The notes: a model not told the origin generated them from the sequence alone. DNA of 64,000 nt from Verrucomicrobium spinosum DSM 4136 = JCM 18804 (GCF_000172155.1 NZ_ABIZ01000001.1:6853105-6917104), one strand, 5' to 3'; numbered from the stretch's first letter, positions 1-9,060 are shown. Made by a program: numbers and translations.

Positions 1-957
1 GACTACCTTGGCAACATCACCCCCAAGGGCAAACTCCCCGTTCACGCCCACACCATCAACAGACTCCCCTGGCGGATTGTGGGGCGCGGATTCTTTGAGC
101 GCTTTGACAAGGTGCAAACCTTCGTGGACGACCTGTTCAACCGCATCAACTGGCATGATCGCAAGTCGAGCGATCCCATCACCGGCTTTGACAAATCAAA
201 GCTCGCCCAGGAAGACGAGGAAGAAGACGAACCTTTCAACTCAGAGAAGCCCCTCAACCTCAAGCCGGACTCGAAGCTTGATGAGGCGATCCAGTTCAAA
301 GCACTGCCCGACCTCAATGACCGCACCAAGGAAATGCTGCAGATGATGGTTCAGATGGTGCAGCTGCGTACGGGCATCACCGCGGCGAACCAGGGCGATG
401 TTGCCGGGCTTCCTGAAGCGAGCACGGCCACCGGCATCAAGCAGCTGATGAGCCGTGCTGCAGTGCTGCTCAAATCCCCCATCGATCAGCTCAAACGCAG
501 CTTCACCTGTGACCTGGAGTACTCCCTGCTGCTTCTCTACACAAACCTCGATGAGGACGAGACCTTCGCGTTCGGGGAAGGTGAAAACACGGAACTCATT
601 GAACTCAAAGCGGATGCCGTCCGCGGGCTGGAGCTCAATATTTCCTTGCTCCTGACCCAGGCACAGAACCAGTTCAAGCTGGAGAATGCGAAGGCGGCGA
701 TCGACCTTCTCGGCCGGTACATCCAACTGCCAGAACACGAGAAGACGGCGGCGCGCTCGCTCTTCCTTCAGGCCCTGCGGGCTTTGGACTTCCAGGACGC
801 TGATTCCATCATCAGAGCGCCCATCCAGGACCTGCAAACCTTGCTGACACAACTGCCCCCTGAACTGCAAGCTCAACTGGGTGCATTGATGCAGCATCCG
901 CAATCTGCAAGCGGAGTTGACTCCAAGTCGGGTCCCGGATTGATGCAAGCCGCATAG
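1..957 (+). CDS. Phage portal protein, C-terminal part (gene begins upstream of window)
   Basis: The frame is open from the first base, so only the last 318 residues are visible. The protein would form the dodecameric portal at the capsid vertex through which DNA is packaged. The stretch GLPEASTATGIKQLMSRAAVL followed by a long amphipathic helical region is typical of P22/T7-like portal proteins, where a helix-rich stem and crown follow a central wing. The tail is rich in Gln and Leu (QLPPELQAQLGALM). The stop lies 19 bases before the tail-fibre start. The large terminase is expected further left. The final codons are duplicated in degraded form at 3584-3750. Assignment rests on family resemblance; the N-terminal half is not available. 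Confidence 0.6.
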   Translation, partial: DYLGNITPKGKLPVHAHTINRLPWRIVGRGFFERFDKVQTFVDDLFNRINWHDRKSSDPITGFDKSKLAQEDEEEDEPFNSEKPLNLKPDSKLDEAIQFKALPDLNDRTKEMLQMMVQMVQLRTGITAANQGDVAGLPEASTATGIKQLMSRAAVLLKSPIDQLKRSFTCDLEYSLLLLYTNLDEDETFAFGEGENTELIELKADAVRGLELNISLLLTQAQNQFKLENAKAAIDLLGRYIQLPEHEKTAARSLFLQALRALDFQDADSIIRAPIQDLQTLLTQLPPELQAQLGALMQHPQSASGVDSKSGPGLMQAA

Positions 958-1381
958 AAGCCAGCACCATTGGAGCATGACCGAACTGCCCATCATCCCC
1001 CGCCCCGCCGAGCCAGTGCGGCCACCGCGGGTGCGGGAGCTGCCGCTGAATCGGCTCGTGGATGAGTGGGTGCCGGACGGAGCCGATCTCTCTACGCCAA
1101 CGGCTGGTATTGCCCGGTATGCCCGCCAGTTGATCCTGGGTGATGGCACTCTGTACGACCCAGAGTTCAGCACCCGGCTTCGATACGGCGCAGGCGTCCC
1201 GGACAACAGCCTGGGCTACATCGGAGATGCTTATGTCAACACCGCCACGGGATGGTTCTACCAAAAGACAGGTGAGACCACCTGGACAGTGCGCGGCATC
1301 CTCGCGCAGTCCATCAGCAACTCCCTGGCTACATTCTATTGCCCTGACGGCCAGACACGGTCCGTAGCGTTCGCTGAAGCG
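850..1381 (+). repeat. Copy A of a segmental duplication (portal 3' end plus fibre head domain)
   Basis: The end of the portal gene, the intergenic bases and the first 135 codons of the fibre gene reappear at 3645-4173. The bases around the fibre start codon (ccattggagc then ATG) are identical in both copies. Copy A is the intact one. Confidence 0.85.
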
Positions 1382-3259
1382 GGTCCGGCCTCACATGCAG
1401 GAACCCATGTGGGCCTGGGTTCTGACAAAATCCGCGATGCCACCTCATCGCAAGACGGGCTCATGACTGCGGAATACGCTGCCAAGTTGGACGGCATTGA
1501 GGCATCTGCAGACGTCACTGACGCGGCCAATGTCGGAAGTTCCATCAATGGCTCCTCCAGCAAGGCCACACCTGTGAATGGAGACAGCGTCCCGCTGATT
1601 GATAGTGGCGCCTCCAACGTTCTCAAGAAGGTCACCTGGGCAAACGTCAAGTCCACTCTCAAGGCCTACTTCGACACGCTGTACAGCTTCTTCGACCCCT
1701 CTTCACCTGGCCCTATTGGTGCTGGCACGCCGGATGAAGGTCACTTCACCACCCTGGACATCTCTTCGCCCGTTGGCGTAGCTTCCGGGGATGTCTTCAA
1801 GGTTTACGCCGGGCTTTACAGCCGCAGCGTTTTGACCGTGAACGAAAATGGTTTCAGCAACTTTTTCGAGCCTGTTTCCTGCGCTTCATTTGTCCAGGGA
1901 TTGAGATTCATCGCTCCCAGCCACCCAGTCACAGGGAGCAGCGTGGATGCGACCCTCTATCTTCGCCCGGAGTGGAACACCTCGGGGGATGTGTCTGCAT
2001 TTTTGATCGACGTATTGAACACATCGAGCGGATCAAACGCCAACCTGATTGACGCCAGGGTTGGAGGCAGTCCGGTTTTCGTGATCGGCAAGGATGGAGT
2101 TTTTCGTCAGAGCATTATGAGCTCTGGGAACATCGATGCCTTCAATCATGTCCGGTCTTTGTATGGGGCCGTCATGACGAAGGGTCAGGTGGCCATGAGC
2201 GGGGAAGGGTCTGGAATCCTCCTACTGACTGACCCTGCTACCTTCAACAGCTTCAATCGCCTTTGTTTTGGCGGAATCACCAGCAGCTACCCGGCCTGGC
2301 AGCGGAATGACACCACTCTTGTCGCCCGTCTCGCGGACGACAGCGGGAATTCGGAAGTGGAAGCATCTCGTGCCAATCTGGATGGACAAACTGTCTCCGG
2401 CTCTGCCAGCGACTCGACACTCAATCTGACTCCAACCTGGAACACTTCTGGGGCACCTTCGGCCATCTATCTGGACGTGACAGATGTTTCAAGTGATGCC
2501 AGCGCAAATCTTCTCGATCTGAGGAAGGATGGCATCTCTCGATTCCGCATTGACAGAGGTGGTGCGATCCGAACAGCCGAAGGAAACGAAGTTGTCATTG
2601 GTAATTATTCCTCAATAAGATTCGCTGATGGCGGGGCAATCAGCGGGGGCGACTCCCAGGTGATGGAGTTGTACGGCGGGTATTACGGTCCTCTCGCATT
2701 GCTTCGATTTGGTGGATCGTCCCCATCTGTTCCTGCTTTAAAGATGTCTGGAACCACCCTCATTGCCCGTCTGGCAGACGACAGCGCAAATGCGGACATG
2801 GAGTGCTTGCAGCTCCAGATTGCTGGTCAACTCGTCTCAGGATCAGCCTCCACCAGTGCACTGGAGGTGGAGACCACATGGGATACCACTGGCACACCAT
2901 CTGCATTGAAAATTGATGTTACCGACACTGCGAGTGATATATTATCACCAATTATAGAATGTCGAGTAGACGGCGTTCAAAAGTTTGCGGTCCTAAAAAA
3001 TGGCAGAGTAGTTCTTACAGATATTTTTGATGCTCAGATTATCGGAGCAGCGATCATTGGGTACGGTGTTTTAGCTTCTAGCAACGGCTCACGAATAAGC
3101 ACGCCAACAGATGGTGTTTTTCAATTTACCAATGCGGCCCAAACGCTCAACGGCAATCTGTTAGCCGGCGGCTTAACTCTCACCAACCTTCCCACCACTG
3201 ACCCAGGAGTTCCTGGGGCCATATGGAGAAGCGGCCCCGACCTCAAAATATCTATCTGA
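977..3259 (+). CDS. Phage tail-fibre protein
   Basis: A 760-residue protein likely to form a trimeric tail fibre for host recognition. Residues 1-135 form a head domain (MTELPIIPRP onwards) that is repeated in the gene at 3771. It is followed by a KLDGIEASADVTD motif near residue 175, common in phage fibre shafts. Three similar beta-rich units follow at about residues 325-375, 480-530 and 630-680, each with a W(N/D)T(S/T)G motif, then D-V repeats and a basic KDG or KNG turn. The last 100 or so codons are clearly more AT-rich than the rest, suggesting an exchanged tip domain. I infer that the N-terminus docks to the virion and the C-terminus binds the receptor. Confidence 0.7.
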   Translation: MTELPIIPRPAEPVRPPRVRELPLNRLVDEWVPDGADLSTPTAGIARYARQLILGDGTLYDPEFSTRLRYGAGVPDNSLGYIGDAYVNTATGWFYQKTGETTWTVRGILAQSISNSLATFYCPDGQTRSVAFAEAGPASHAGTHVGLGSDKIRDATSSQDGLMTAEYAAKLDGIEASADVTDAANVGSSINGSSSKATPVNGDSVPLIDSGASNVLKKVTWANVKSTLKAYFDTLYSFFDPSSPGPIGAGTPDEGHFTTLDISSPVGVASGDVFKVYAGLYSRSVLTVNENGFSNFFEPVSCASFVQGLRFIAPSHPVTGSSVDATLYLRPEWNTSGDVSAFLIDVLNTSSGSNANLIDARVGGSPVFVIGKDGVFRQSIMSSGNIDAFNHVRSLYGAVMTKGQVAMSGEGSGILLLTDPATFNSFNRLCFGGITSSYPAWQRNDTTLVARLADDSGNSEVEASRANLDGQTVSGSASDSTLNLTPTWNTSGAPSAIYLDVTDVSSDASANLLDLRKDGISRFRIDRGGAIRTAEGNEVVIGNYSSIRFADGGAISGGDSQVMELYGGYYGPLALLRFGGSSPSVPALKMSGTTLIARLADDSANADMECLQLQIAGQLVSGSASTSALEVETTWDTTGTPSALKIDVTDTASDILSPIIECRVDGVQKFAVLKNGRVVLTDIFDAQIIGAAIIGYGVLASSNGSRISTPTDGVFQFTNAAQTLNGNLLAGGLTLTNLPTTDPGVPGAIWRSGPDLKISI

Positions 3260-3583
3260 CCATGAGCTTGAACATCATTCCTCCAATTGTTGCTGAAAAA
3301 CTCCTGCCCAGATTCAGGCGGAAGTGATCATCAGTGGAATCAACCCCAGCTCCATAGCGATGGCACCGTCACCGTGCAAACGCCATGAAGACATCCCTGC
3401 TCATCGCTCTCGCACCCACCCTCACCTACCGCTGGTGGGAGTTCCTCTGCGCCCCCCCGCCCTGGGGGCCATGATCCAGGCGCTTTGCCACCTTGGCTTT
3501 TCCCCCTTGACCCTCGAAAAACGCACTCCCCGCCGCCCTGACTGCGGCACCTCTGGCTTCGTCCACGTCTTTCGCTCCTGTGG
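3260..3583. other. Region between duplicated segments without a convincing gene
   Basis: About 320 bases between the long fibre gene and the portal remnant. Two tiny plus-strand frames exist: 3262-3327 (21 codons, MSLNIIPP start, one base after the fibre stop) and 3385-3474 (29 codons, MKTSLLIALAP start). Neither has a recognisable domain. They may be leftovers of genes lost when the duplication formed. Confidence 0.4.
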
Positions 3584-3750
3584 GTGAAGCAGGTGAAATG
3601 CGAGACCGATCGCTACGCACTGCGTGAAGAGATCGGAGAGGTTCAACTCCCGCCCGAACTGCAAGCTCAACCCGGCGCACTGCTTCAACCTCTGCAATCA
3701 AACAGCGAACTTGGAGCCGAGTCGTGATCCGCTCAGATGCAAGCCGCATA
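3584..3750 (+). pseudogene. Remnant of the portal C-terminus
   Basis: In one frame this reads QLPPELQAQPGALLQPLQ, matching the portal tail QLPPELQAQLGALMQHPQ. An in-frame TGA at 3725-3727 interrupts it, after which the frame continues to a MQAA ending and a TAG, exactly as the intact portal ends at 957. It is therefore a truncated, nonsense-mutated copy of the portal 3' end, left by the duplication, and is not expected to make a working protein. Confidence 0.7.
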
Positions 3751-4173
3751 GAAGTCAGCACCATTGGAGCATGACCGAACTGCCCATCATCCCCCGCCCC
3801 GCCGAGCCGGTACGGCCACCGCGGGTGAGGGAGCTGCCGCTCCTCCGCCTGGTGGACGAGTGGGTGCCCAACGGCTCAGATCTTGCTGTCCCCACCGCCG
3901 GCATCGCCCGCTACGCGCGTCAGCTCATTCGGGGGGACGGCACCCTCTTCGATCCGGAGTTTATCGTCCCCCTCCGCCACGGCAACGGCGCACCCAATGT
4001 CAGCCTGGGCAATATGGGAGACTCCTATCTGGACCGGCTCAATGGCTGGTTCTATGAAAAGACAGCCCCCGAGGCCTGGGTGTTGCGTGGCGTCCTCGCC
4101 CTCCAGGTCACCAATGTTGTCGCGCGTTTCGTCTGCCCGGACGGCCAGACCCGCGAGCTCCCTTTCGCCCGCT
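3645..4173 (+). repeat. Copy B of the portal-end/fibre-head duplication
   Basis: Second copy of the segment at 850-1381. The coding part is diverged but conserved at protein level (WVPNGSDL versus WVPDGADL; FVCPDGQTR versus FYCPDGQTR). The untranslated bases before the ATG are nearly identical. Direct orientation would allow recombination that deletes or swaps the intervening fibre body. Confidence 0.8.
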
Positions 4174-4244
4174 ACAATGAATCCACGGGTGAGCTCGAGG
4201 TGCAGACCCCCGCCGGGACGAAGAGGCTCCTCCTCCTTGACTGA
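3771..4244 (+). CDS. Short tail-fibre head-domain protein
   Basis: 157 residues corresponding to the N-terminal head domain of the 760-residue fibre, with a short different tail (NESTGELEVQTPAGTKRLLLLD). The frame is open further upstream, but the ATG at 3771 is chosen because it and its leader match the start of the longer fibre gene. It has no shaft or receptor-binding part. It may be a virion adaptor onto which the product of the next gene docks, or the stub of a fibre whose body was lost or exchanged. Confidence 0.6.
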   Translation: MTELPIIPRPAEPVRPPRVRELPLLRLVDEWVPNGSDLAVPTAGIARYARQLIRGDGTLFDPEFIVPLRHGNGAPNVSLGNMGDSYLDRLNGWFYEKTAPEAWVLRGVLALQVTNVVARFVCPDGQTRELPFARYNESTGELEVQTPAGTKRLLLLD

Positions 4245-4268
4245 TCCAACCCCTTTCCCCGTTCCAGG

Positions 4269-6320
4269 ATGTTGTCTTTTTCTCCTCGTGTTGCTCCGCC
4301 CCTGGTGTTCCGTTTGCTGGTGCTCTGGGCGCTGTCCTGCGCCATCCCGGTCACCGCCCAGGTTCCGGCCGGCTCCTACAGCCTAGCCCGGCGCAAGGCG
4401 TCCGGCACAGGGTATGAGGAAAAATCCCTCTCCGCCACGGCCAGCTCCGTCGTCACCCTGGACGCCAGCGGCGACCCGCTGGCAAAGGTCATCAGCGACT
4501 TCGTTCTGGACTCAGAACTCGCCTCTTGGGCAGGTTCCCCGGGCATCACCACCCTGGGGACCGTCACCACCGGCACATGGAACGCAGGCACCATCGCCGT
4601 GCTCCGGGGAGGCACCGGACAGACGTCCTACCTTGACGGCCAGCTCCTCATTGGCAACACCGCCACCGGCGGCCTGTCCAAGGCCACGCTCACTGCCGGC
4701 AGCAATATCAGCATCACCCATGGCAACGGAAGCATCACCATTGCGGCCAGCGGAGGCAGCGGTTCCGGCACGCTCACCACGCTCAAATCAAGCGGCACCC
4801 AGGTGGGTGGGGCGGACATTGTCACGCTCGACTTCGGCCTTGGCTTCTCACTCACAGAAAGCCCGGATACCGAGGTAAACATCGCGCTGGATGCAACCCT
4901 TGCCGCCTTGGCCGGGGCCACCACTGGAGCCAACACCATGACCTACTGGACGGGCACAGACACTGTGGGCAACACGGCGCTCACGGCATACGCACGCACC
5001 TTGCTGGATGACCCGGACCTCGCCGCGGCCTGGGCCACCCTCCAGCTCAACACCGGCACGCAGATTGCCTTCTTCAGCGCCGTGTCGGTTCTGGGGAACC
5101 TCCACCTCGGGGAGGACTTCGCCCCCGGTGCCCTGGGCCTGCATTCCGGCGTGGGCGGCTCCACGTATCATGAAACAACCAGCGCCGCCACCGCCCCCCG
5201 CACCGCCGTCTTTCCAGACAAGTCCGGCCAGGTCGCCCTCGTCTCGGACCCCTCCGGCAGGGTGAACCTGGACCCCGCCTACAACGAGGTCACCGGCGTG
5301 CTCCCGCCCTCCAGCATCGCCCTCGGCGGCAGCCTCGGGGCCGTGGGCGGCTATATTGTGCTCTCCGGGGACAACGTCTCGCCGGGCGGTTCAAGATACT
5401 ACGGCACAGACGCTGGCGGCACCAAGGGCTGGCACAGCCTGGGCGCGGCCGCCGTCGGCCTCGGCAGTGTGGAGAACACCGCCCTCAGCACCTGGACGGG
5501 CAGCGCAAATGTCACCACGCTGGGCACCGTCACCACCGGCACCTGGAACGCCAGCCCCCTCGCCACGGCCTACATCGCCGATGACGCCGTGACCAATGCC
5601 AAGCTCGCCAACATGGCGGCAAGCACGATCAAGGGCCGGAAGACGGGCAGTACCGGAGACCCGGAAGACTGCACGCTCTCAGAGATTCTCGACTTCATCG
5701 GAAGCGCGGCACAAGGCGACCTTCTTTACCGGGGAGCCTCAGGCTGGGCACGACTGCCTGCCGGCACTGACGGTCAGGTTTTGGAAACAAATGGCACCGG
5801 GGCCAACCCGTCCTGGGAAACCAGGCTCAGCGGAACCAAAACTCTGGCCACCTTCCGCGCTACAGACAATGAGCCCCCGGCCTCCAACTTCGCCACCCTG
5901 GACACCCGCAACAGTCACCCTGTCCTCGATTTCGACACCACCACGCAGGAGGCCGCCGTCTTCAGCGCCAAGATCCCTCAAAACACCAGTCTGGCGGCTG
6001 GAGTGACGGTGATCGTACACTGGGCGGCCACCAGCGCCACCAGCGGCACTGTGGGTTGGGATGTCGCCTTCGAACGCATCGCTGACGGAGGAATAGACAT
6101 TGACTCCGACAGCTTCGGTACGGCTCAAACGGTAACAGCCGCAACAGTCCCGGGCACAAGCGGTGTGACCAAGGTCACAAGTGTGACATTTACCCAAGCA
6201 CAGCTTCCCGCCAGCCTGGCCGCTGGGGACGTCTACCGCGTCCGCATCCGTCGTGATGTCACCAACGACACCGCCACGGGTGACGCGGAGCTGTTATTTA
6301 TTGAAATCCAGCTGCAATAA
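4269..6320 (+). CDS. Tail-fibre-like protein with an apparent Sec signal peptide
   Basis: 683 residues. Residues 1-31 look like a signal peptide: a basic start, a hydrophobic stretch (VFRLLVLWALSCAIPV) and a likely cleavage after TAQ. The body carries the phage fibre motif TLGTVTTGTWNA twice (about residues 98-110 and 415-430), a GGTGQTS motif and Gly/Thr-rich shaft sequence. The last 150 residues form a separate beta-rich domain ending FIEIQLQ, probably a receptor-binding or trimerising tip. A secretion signal is unexpected on a virion fibre. The gene may have been taken from a host surface protein, or the hydrophobic N-terminus may serve assembly. Confidence 0.6.
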   Translation: MLSFSPRVAPPLVFRLLVLWALSCAIPVTAQVPAGSYSLARRKASGTGYEEKSLSATASSVVTLDASGDPLAKVISDFVLDSELASWAGSPGITTLGTVTTGTWNAGTIAVLRGGTGQTSYLDGQLLIGNTATGGLSKATLTAGSNISITHGNGSITIAASGGSGSGTLTTLKSSGTQVGGADIVTLDFGLGFSLTESPDTEVNIALDATLAALAGATTGANTMTYWTGTDTVGNTALTAYARTLLDDPDLAAAWATLQLNTGTQIAFFSAVSVLGNLHLGEDFAPGALGLHSGVGGSTYHETTSAATAPRTAVFPDKSGQVALVSDPSGRVNLDPAYNEVTGVLPPSSIALGGSLGAVGGYIVLSGDNVSPGGSRYYGTDAGGTKGWHSLGAAAVGLGSVENTALSTWTGSANVTTLGTVTTGTWNASPLATAYIADDAVTNAKLANMAASTIKGRKTGSTGDPEDCTLSEILDFIGSAAQGDLLYRGASGWARLPAGTDGQVLETNGTGANPSWETRLSGTKTLATFRATDNEPPASNFATLDTRNSHPVLDFDTTTQEAAVFSAKIPQNTSLAAGVTVIVHWAATSATSGTVGWDVAFERIADGGIDIDSDSFGTAQTVTAATVPGTSGVTKVTSVTFTQAQLPASLAAGDVYRVRIRRDVTNDTATGDAELLFIEIQLQ

Positions 6321-6323
6321 ACC

Positions 6324-6953
6324 ATGGCACGCACATTCGACGGCTCCTCAGGTCGCATTGAACGAGGCGGCACACCTCCGGTTACAGCCGTGCCGGTCAC
6401 GCTGGCCGCGTGGTTCAAAACCACAACGCTATCCGTATCCCAGGTCATCGTTTCCATTGGAAATGCAGACGGTTCCAGGCTTGCTATCACCATCACCAGC
6501 GCAGGAAACCCGAGGGCTGGCAGTGTCACTGCCTCTGGCACCACCTCAGGCCCACAACAGACTGGCGGATTGTCCACTGGGACATGGTTTCACATTGTAG
6601 GCGCGTTCACGTCCTCCACTTCCCGCACGTTGTACGTTGACGGCGCATTTGTCGGTACGGATACAACTTCCTCCACCATCTCGACCTTTGACAGGATGGC
6701 CATCGGTTCCAGGTGGGAGCCGTCTGCATGGGGCACCTTCTTTAATGGCCAAATTGCCGAACCGGCCATGTGGAGCGACGCTCTCACAGCCGCTGAAGCG
6801 GCAGCACTGGCAAAGGGATTTTCACCAGCCTTGGTGCGGCCACAGAGCCTTGTGTTTTACGCGCCACTCGTTCGCGATTTGATGGACCTCAAGGGCGGAG
6901 CTTTGTCCGCCACCGGCACCAGTGCTTCCGACCATCTGCGCGTCATTTACTAA
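6324..6953 (+). CDS. LamG/concanavalin-like jelly-roll protein of the phage tail region
   Basis: 209 residues beginning MARTFDGSSGRIE. The pattern LAAWFKTTT, then TWFHIVGAFTSS, RTLYVDGAFVGT, FNGQIAEPAMWSDALTAAEAAALAKG is the classical LamG-type laminin/pentraxin fold with its strand order and the final D-x-LT-x-AE motif. Such domains bind glycans. It starts 4 bases after the preceding fibre gene, so a host-surface binding or fibre decoration role is likely. Confidence 0.75.
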   Translation: MARTFDGSSGRIERGGTPPVTAVPVTLAAWFKTTTLSVSQVIVSIGNADGSRLAITITSAGNPRAGSVTASGTTSGPQQTGGLSTGTWFHIVGAFTSSTSRTLYVDGAFVGTDTTSSTISTFDRMAIGSRWEPSAWGTFFNGQIAEPAMWSDALTAAEAAALAKGFSPALVRPQSLVFYAPLVRDLMDLKGGALSATGTSASDHLRVIY

Positions 6954-6956
6954 ACC

Positions 6957-7466
6957 ATGCAAACCTCCCACGCCCTCGTCTCCCCAGAAGGGGAAATAGC
7001 GGTCACCGGACTGCAGGACCCGGACAGCCTCCCCCTCACCAAGGCTGGCTGGCGCTGGCTGCCGGTGACCGAAGGTGAGCCCCCCGCCTATGATGCGGCC
7101 ACCCAACGGCTCATGCGAGCTTACGCCGTCGGCACGGATGACGTGGTGCACGGCTGGGCCATCGAGGCCCTGAGTGACGAGGAACAGCGGCAACTCGCCT
7201 TCTCCGATGGCGTCGTCGCTGGCTTTGCCGTCGCTCCCGAGGGCTTCACCCTCCGTCTTGAGGATGCCGACCGCGCCGCCTTCGCCCAAATGCTGGCTCT
7301 CGTGAAAGAGGCGCTGGACCTCGGCATGATCACCGACGCGACACCCCAACTGATCGCCGACAGTGCTGGGACGCGGCACGAGGTAACAACCCTGCGCTTC
7401 CGGCAGATCATGGTCGCCTACGGCCTCCACTACAAGGGACTCTGGGATGCCCTCACCGCAACATGA
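6957..7466 (+). CDS. Tail-fibre assembly-type protein (DUF4376-like C-terminus)
   Basis: 169 residues, starting 4 bases after the LamG gene and overlapping the next gene by 4 bases. The first part (SPEGEIAVTGLQDPDSLPLT, then GWRWLPVTEGEPP) resembles phage proteins that carry a substrate or fibre motif. The C-terminal 60 residues (TTLRFRQIMVAYGLHYKGLWDAL) are helical and fit DUF4376-type domains, which occur near tail-fibre genes. I infer a chaperone or accessory role in fibre assembly. Confidence 0.45.
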   Translation: MQTSHALVSPEGEIAVTGLQDPDSLPLTKAGWRWLPVTEGEPPAYDAATQRLMRAYAVGTDDVVHGWAIEALSDEEQRQLAFSDGVVAGFAVAPEGFTLRLEDADRAAFAQMLALVKEALDLGMITDATPQLIADSAGTRHEVTTLRFRQIMVAYGLHYKGLWDALTAT

Positions 7467-7591
7467 GAACGATCCTCCTCTCCACCTGCCTCTTCCTGAC
7501 CTCCTGCGCCAGCATCCCCTGCCCGGCCGTCAACCAGATCCCCGGGAACATTCCCTTCATTAAGATCACCCTCTACAGCCGCACATGGTAG
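7463..7591 (+). CDS. Small predicted lipoprotein in the lysis cassette
   Basis: 42 residues (MRTILLSTCLFLTSC...). The hydrophobic start ends in a lipobox LTSC at residues 12-15, so Cys15 could be lipid-modified. The start codon overlaps the previous stop (ATGA) and its stop overlaps the next start. Size, lipobox and position are those of an Rz1-like outer-membrane spanin subunit, but the mature part is not clearly proline-rich, so this is a guess. Confidence 0.5.
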   Translation: MRTILLSTCLFLTSCASIPCPAVNQIPGNIPFIKITLYSRTW

Positions 7592-8046
7592 CCATGCTCA
7601 ACCACCTGCACCACCATCTGGACCTGCTCCTGCACCACTGGAAGCCTGTGGTGGCCGGACTTGTGATGATCGCAAGCTGGCTCGGCCAGATCGCGCTCGA
7701 CCTCGCTGGCATGGCCAAGGGATGGGAGGACCTTACACTCAAGGGTGTCCTCATCATCGCCGTCCTCTACCTGGCCCGTGAAGGGCGCAAGCGCGAAGCC
7801 AAGCACGAGAACGCCATCAAGGCCAAGGACGACCAGATCATTGCCCTGGACGCCGCAAACGAAGCCCGCGATGCGCGATCGGCCCAAGCCCTGACACGAG
7901 TCGCAGACGCCCTCGATGGTCTGACGTCCGAAACCAAGATCCAGACCGAGTACTGGAAGGGCATCAACCAGGATCTTGTCGAGCGCGGCCTCGGACCACG
8001 CCGCCGCGGCGACACCTCAAGAAACAACACACCCCACACCCCATGA
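7585..8046 (+). CDS. Membrane protein with coiled coil (holin or inner-membrane spanin candidate)
   Basis: 153 residues. A hydrophobic region at about 21-40 (VVAGLVMIASWLGQIALDLAG) and another at about 53-64 (GVLIIAVLYLAR) are followed by a charged helix rich in Ala, Asp, Lys and Glu (residues 65-115) likely to form a coiled coil, and a basic tail. It follows a small lipoprotein and precedes the endolysin. That fits the lysis cassette: either a holin or the i-spanin partner of the lipoprotein. An alternative start lies 9 bases downstream (ATG at 7594). Confidence 0.5.
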   Translation: MVAMLNHLHHHLDLLLHHWKPVVAGLVMIASWLGQIALDLAGMAKGWEDLTLKGVLIIAVLYLAREGRKREAKHENAIKAKDDQIIALDAANEARDARSAQALTRVADALDGLTSETKIQTEYWKGINQDLVERGLGPRRRGDTSRNNTPHTP

Positions 8047-8402
8047 CCCCAGTCAAAGAAACCAAGGAATTCCTCGACGCCTTGTCCGCCCTCGCGGTTC
8101 GCACCTTTAACAGCCTCTCCGACGACGGCCGCATTTCGGTGTTCGAGGGTGCCGGATACCTGGCCGATCTCAAGACGGTGGCCACGGCAATCTCCGGAGC
8201 CCCGCAGATCCCCGGTGAACTGCTCAAGGCTGATGAGGAGGCCCACGCCTACCTCCGCGCCCAGATCAAAGTCGGGCTGGCGAAAGTGGGCGTCACGCAC
8301 CGCATCCAGGACATTACGGAGGCGATTCTGACCTGGATCGTGGACACCCTGCAGACGGTGGCCTTCATCCGCACTGCGCCGCCTACCGCGCTCCCGGCAT
8401 GA
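8043..8402 (+). CDS. Phage protein of unknown function in lysis region
   Basis: 119 residues, soluble and largely helical (MTPVKETKEFLDALSALAV start). It overlaps both neighbours by 4 bases, so it is translationally coupled. No family recognised. A weak hydrophobic stretch near the end (AILTWIVDTLQTVAFI) could associate with a membrane. Confidence 0.5.
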   Translation: MTPVKETKEFLDALSALAVRTFNSLSDDGRISVFEGAGYLADLKTVATAISGAPQIPGELLKADEEAHAYLRAQIKVGLAKVGVTHRIQDITEAILTWIVDTLQTVAFIRTAPPTALPA

Positions 8403-8530
8403 AGCTTCTCCTCGCCCCATTTTATGCGGTCGCCAGAGCGGCCGCTGCTGTCGTGGACCTGCTCGCGAGCGGAACCACTCACATCAAACGGGACATCAAG
8501 AGCATCACCTTGAGCAAGCACAAGCCATGA
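8399..8530 (+). CDS. Small phage protein (43 residues)
   Basis: MKLLLAPFYAVARAAAAVVDLL followed by a basic tail. It starts within the preceding stop (ATGA) and its stop overlaps the next start in the same way. The N-terminal amphipathic or hydrophobic helix suggests membrane association. Function unknown. Confidence 0.4.
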   Translation: MKLLLAPFYAVARAAAAVVDLLASGTTHIKRDIKSITLSKHKP

Positions 8531-8670
8531 ACGCCATCACCGAACTCCTCCACACCCTTGCCCGGCAACGAGCCCAGTTGACCATCGTCACCCCGGACGC
8601 TCGGACGGAACTGGAGCAGGCCATTCACCGTCAAGAGCAGCTGCTGGATCAGCTGTGCCTCGAGTGCTGA
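8527..8670 (+). CDS. Small phage protein (47 residues)
   Basis: MNAITELLHTLARQRAQL, a helical, Gln- and Leu-rich protein ending in CLEC, with two cysteines. ATGA overlap with the previous gene. The next gene starts 54 bases later. No homology recognised; supported only by coupling. Confidence 0.35.
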   Translation: MNAITELLHTLARQRAQLTIVTPDARTELEQAIHRQEQLLDQLCLEC

Positions 8671-8723
8671 CCGCGAATGACCCATGGGGGACAGCCTGAC
8701 AGCAAATCAGTAGCTACAACCAC

Positions 8724-9020
8724 ATGAAAATCTTCGACACCATCAAGTCCTGGTTCCAGTCCGCCTGGCAGACCGTTCTGGAAACCCGCATCCTGGATAC
8801 CGTCGCCGATCTTGGTGGGACCAAGGAGCAGGTCGAGGCCACTCGCCAGCTCATCGTTGCGGCCGAGGAGCGCTTCGCTGGCGTGGAAAAGGCCGGTGAA
8901 CTGAAGGACGGCTTCGTGCGCGCCGGCCTGCAAGAGTTGTTCCGCGAACTTGCCCCCTACCTCATCAACGCCCTTGTCGGCATCGTCTTCGGCTATCTCC
9001 GCCGCCTGGGGAAAGTGTGA
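8724..9020 (+). CDS. Small phage protein with C-terminal membrane segment (holin candidate)
   Basis: 98 residues. The first 75 are charged and helical (KIFDTIKSWFQSAWQTVLE and onward). Residues 76-93 (LAPYLINALVGIVFGYL) can span a membrane, followed by a basic RRLGKV end. Size and topology fit a small holin or holin accessory, and the endolysin lies 400 bases downstream. Alternatively a membrane-attached structural protein. Confidence 0.4.
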   Translation: MKIFDTIKSWFQSAWQTVLETRILDTVADLGGTKEQVEATRQLIVAAEERFAGVEKAGELKDGFVRAGLQELFRELAPYLINALVGIVFGYLRRLGKV

Positions 9021-9060
9021 GCCGGTGCGTCAGTGGGCAGTGGGCGGGGTGTTGGAAGCG

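Noticed and set aside
3324-3587. 87-codon plus-strand frame
   Set aside because: No domain and odd composition; overlaps the leftover region next to the portal remnant.
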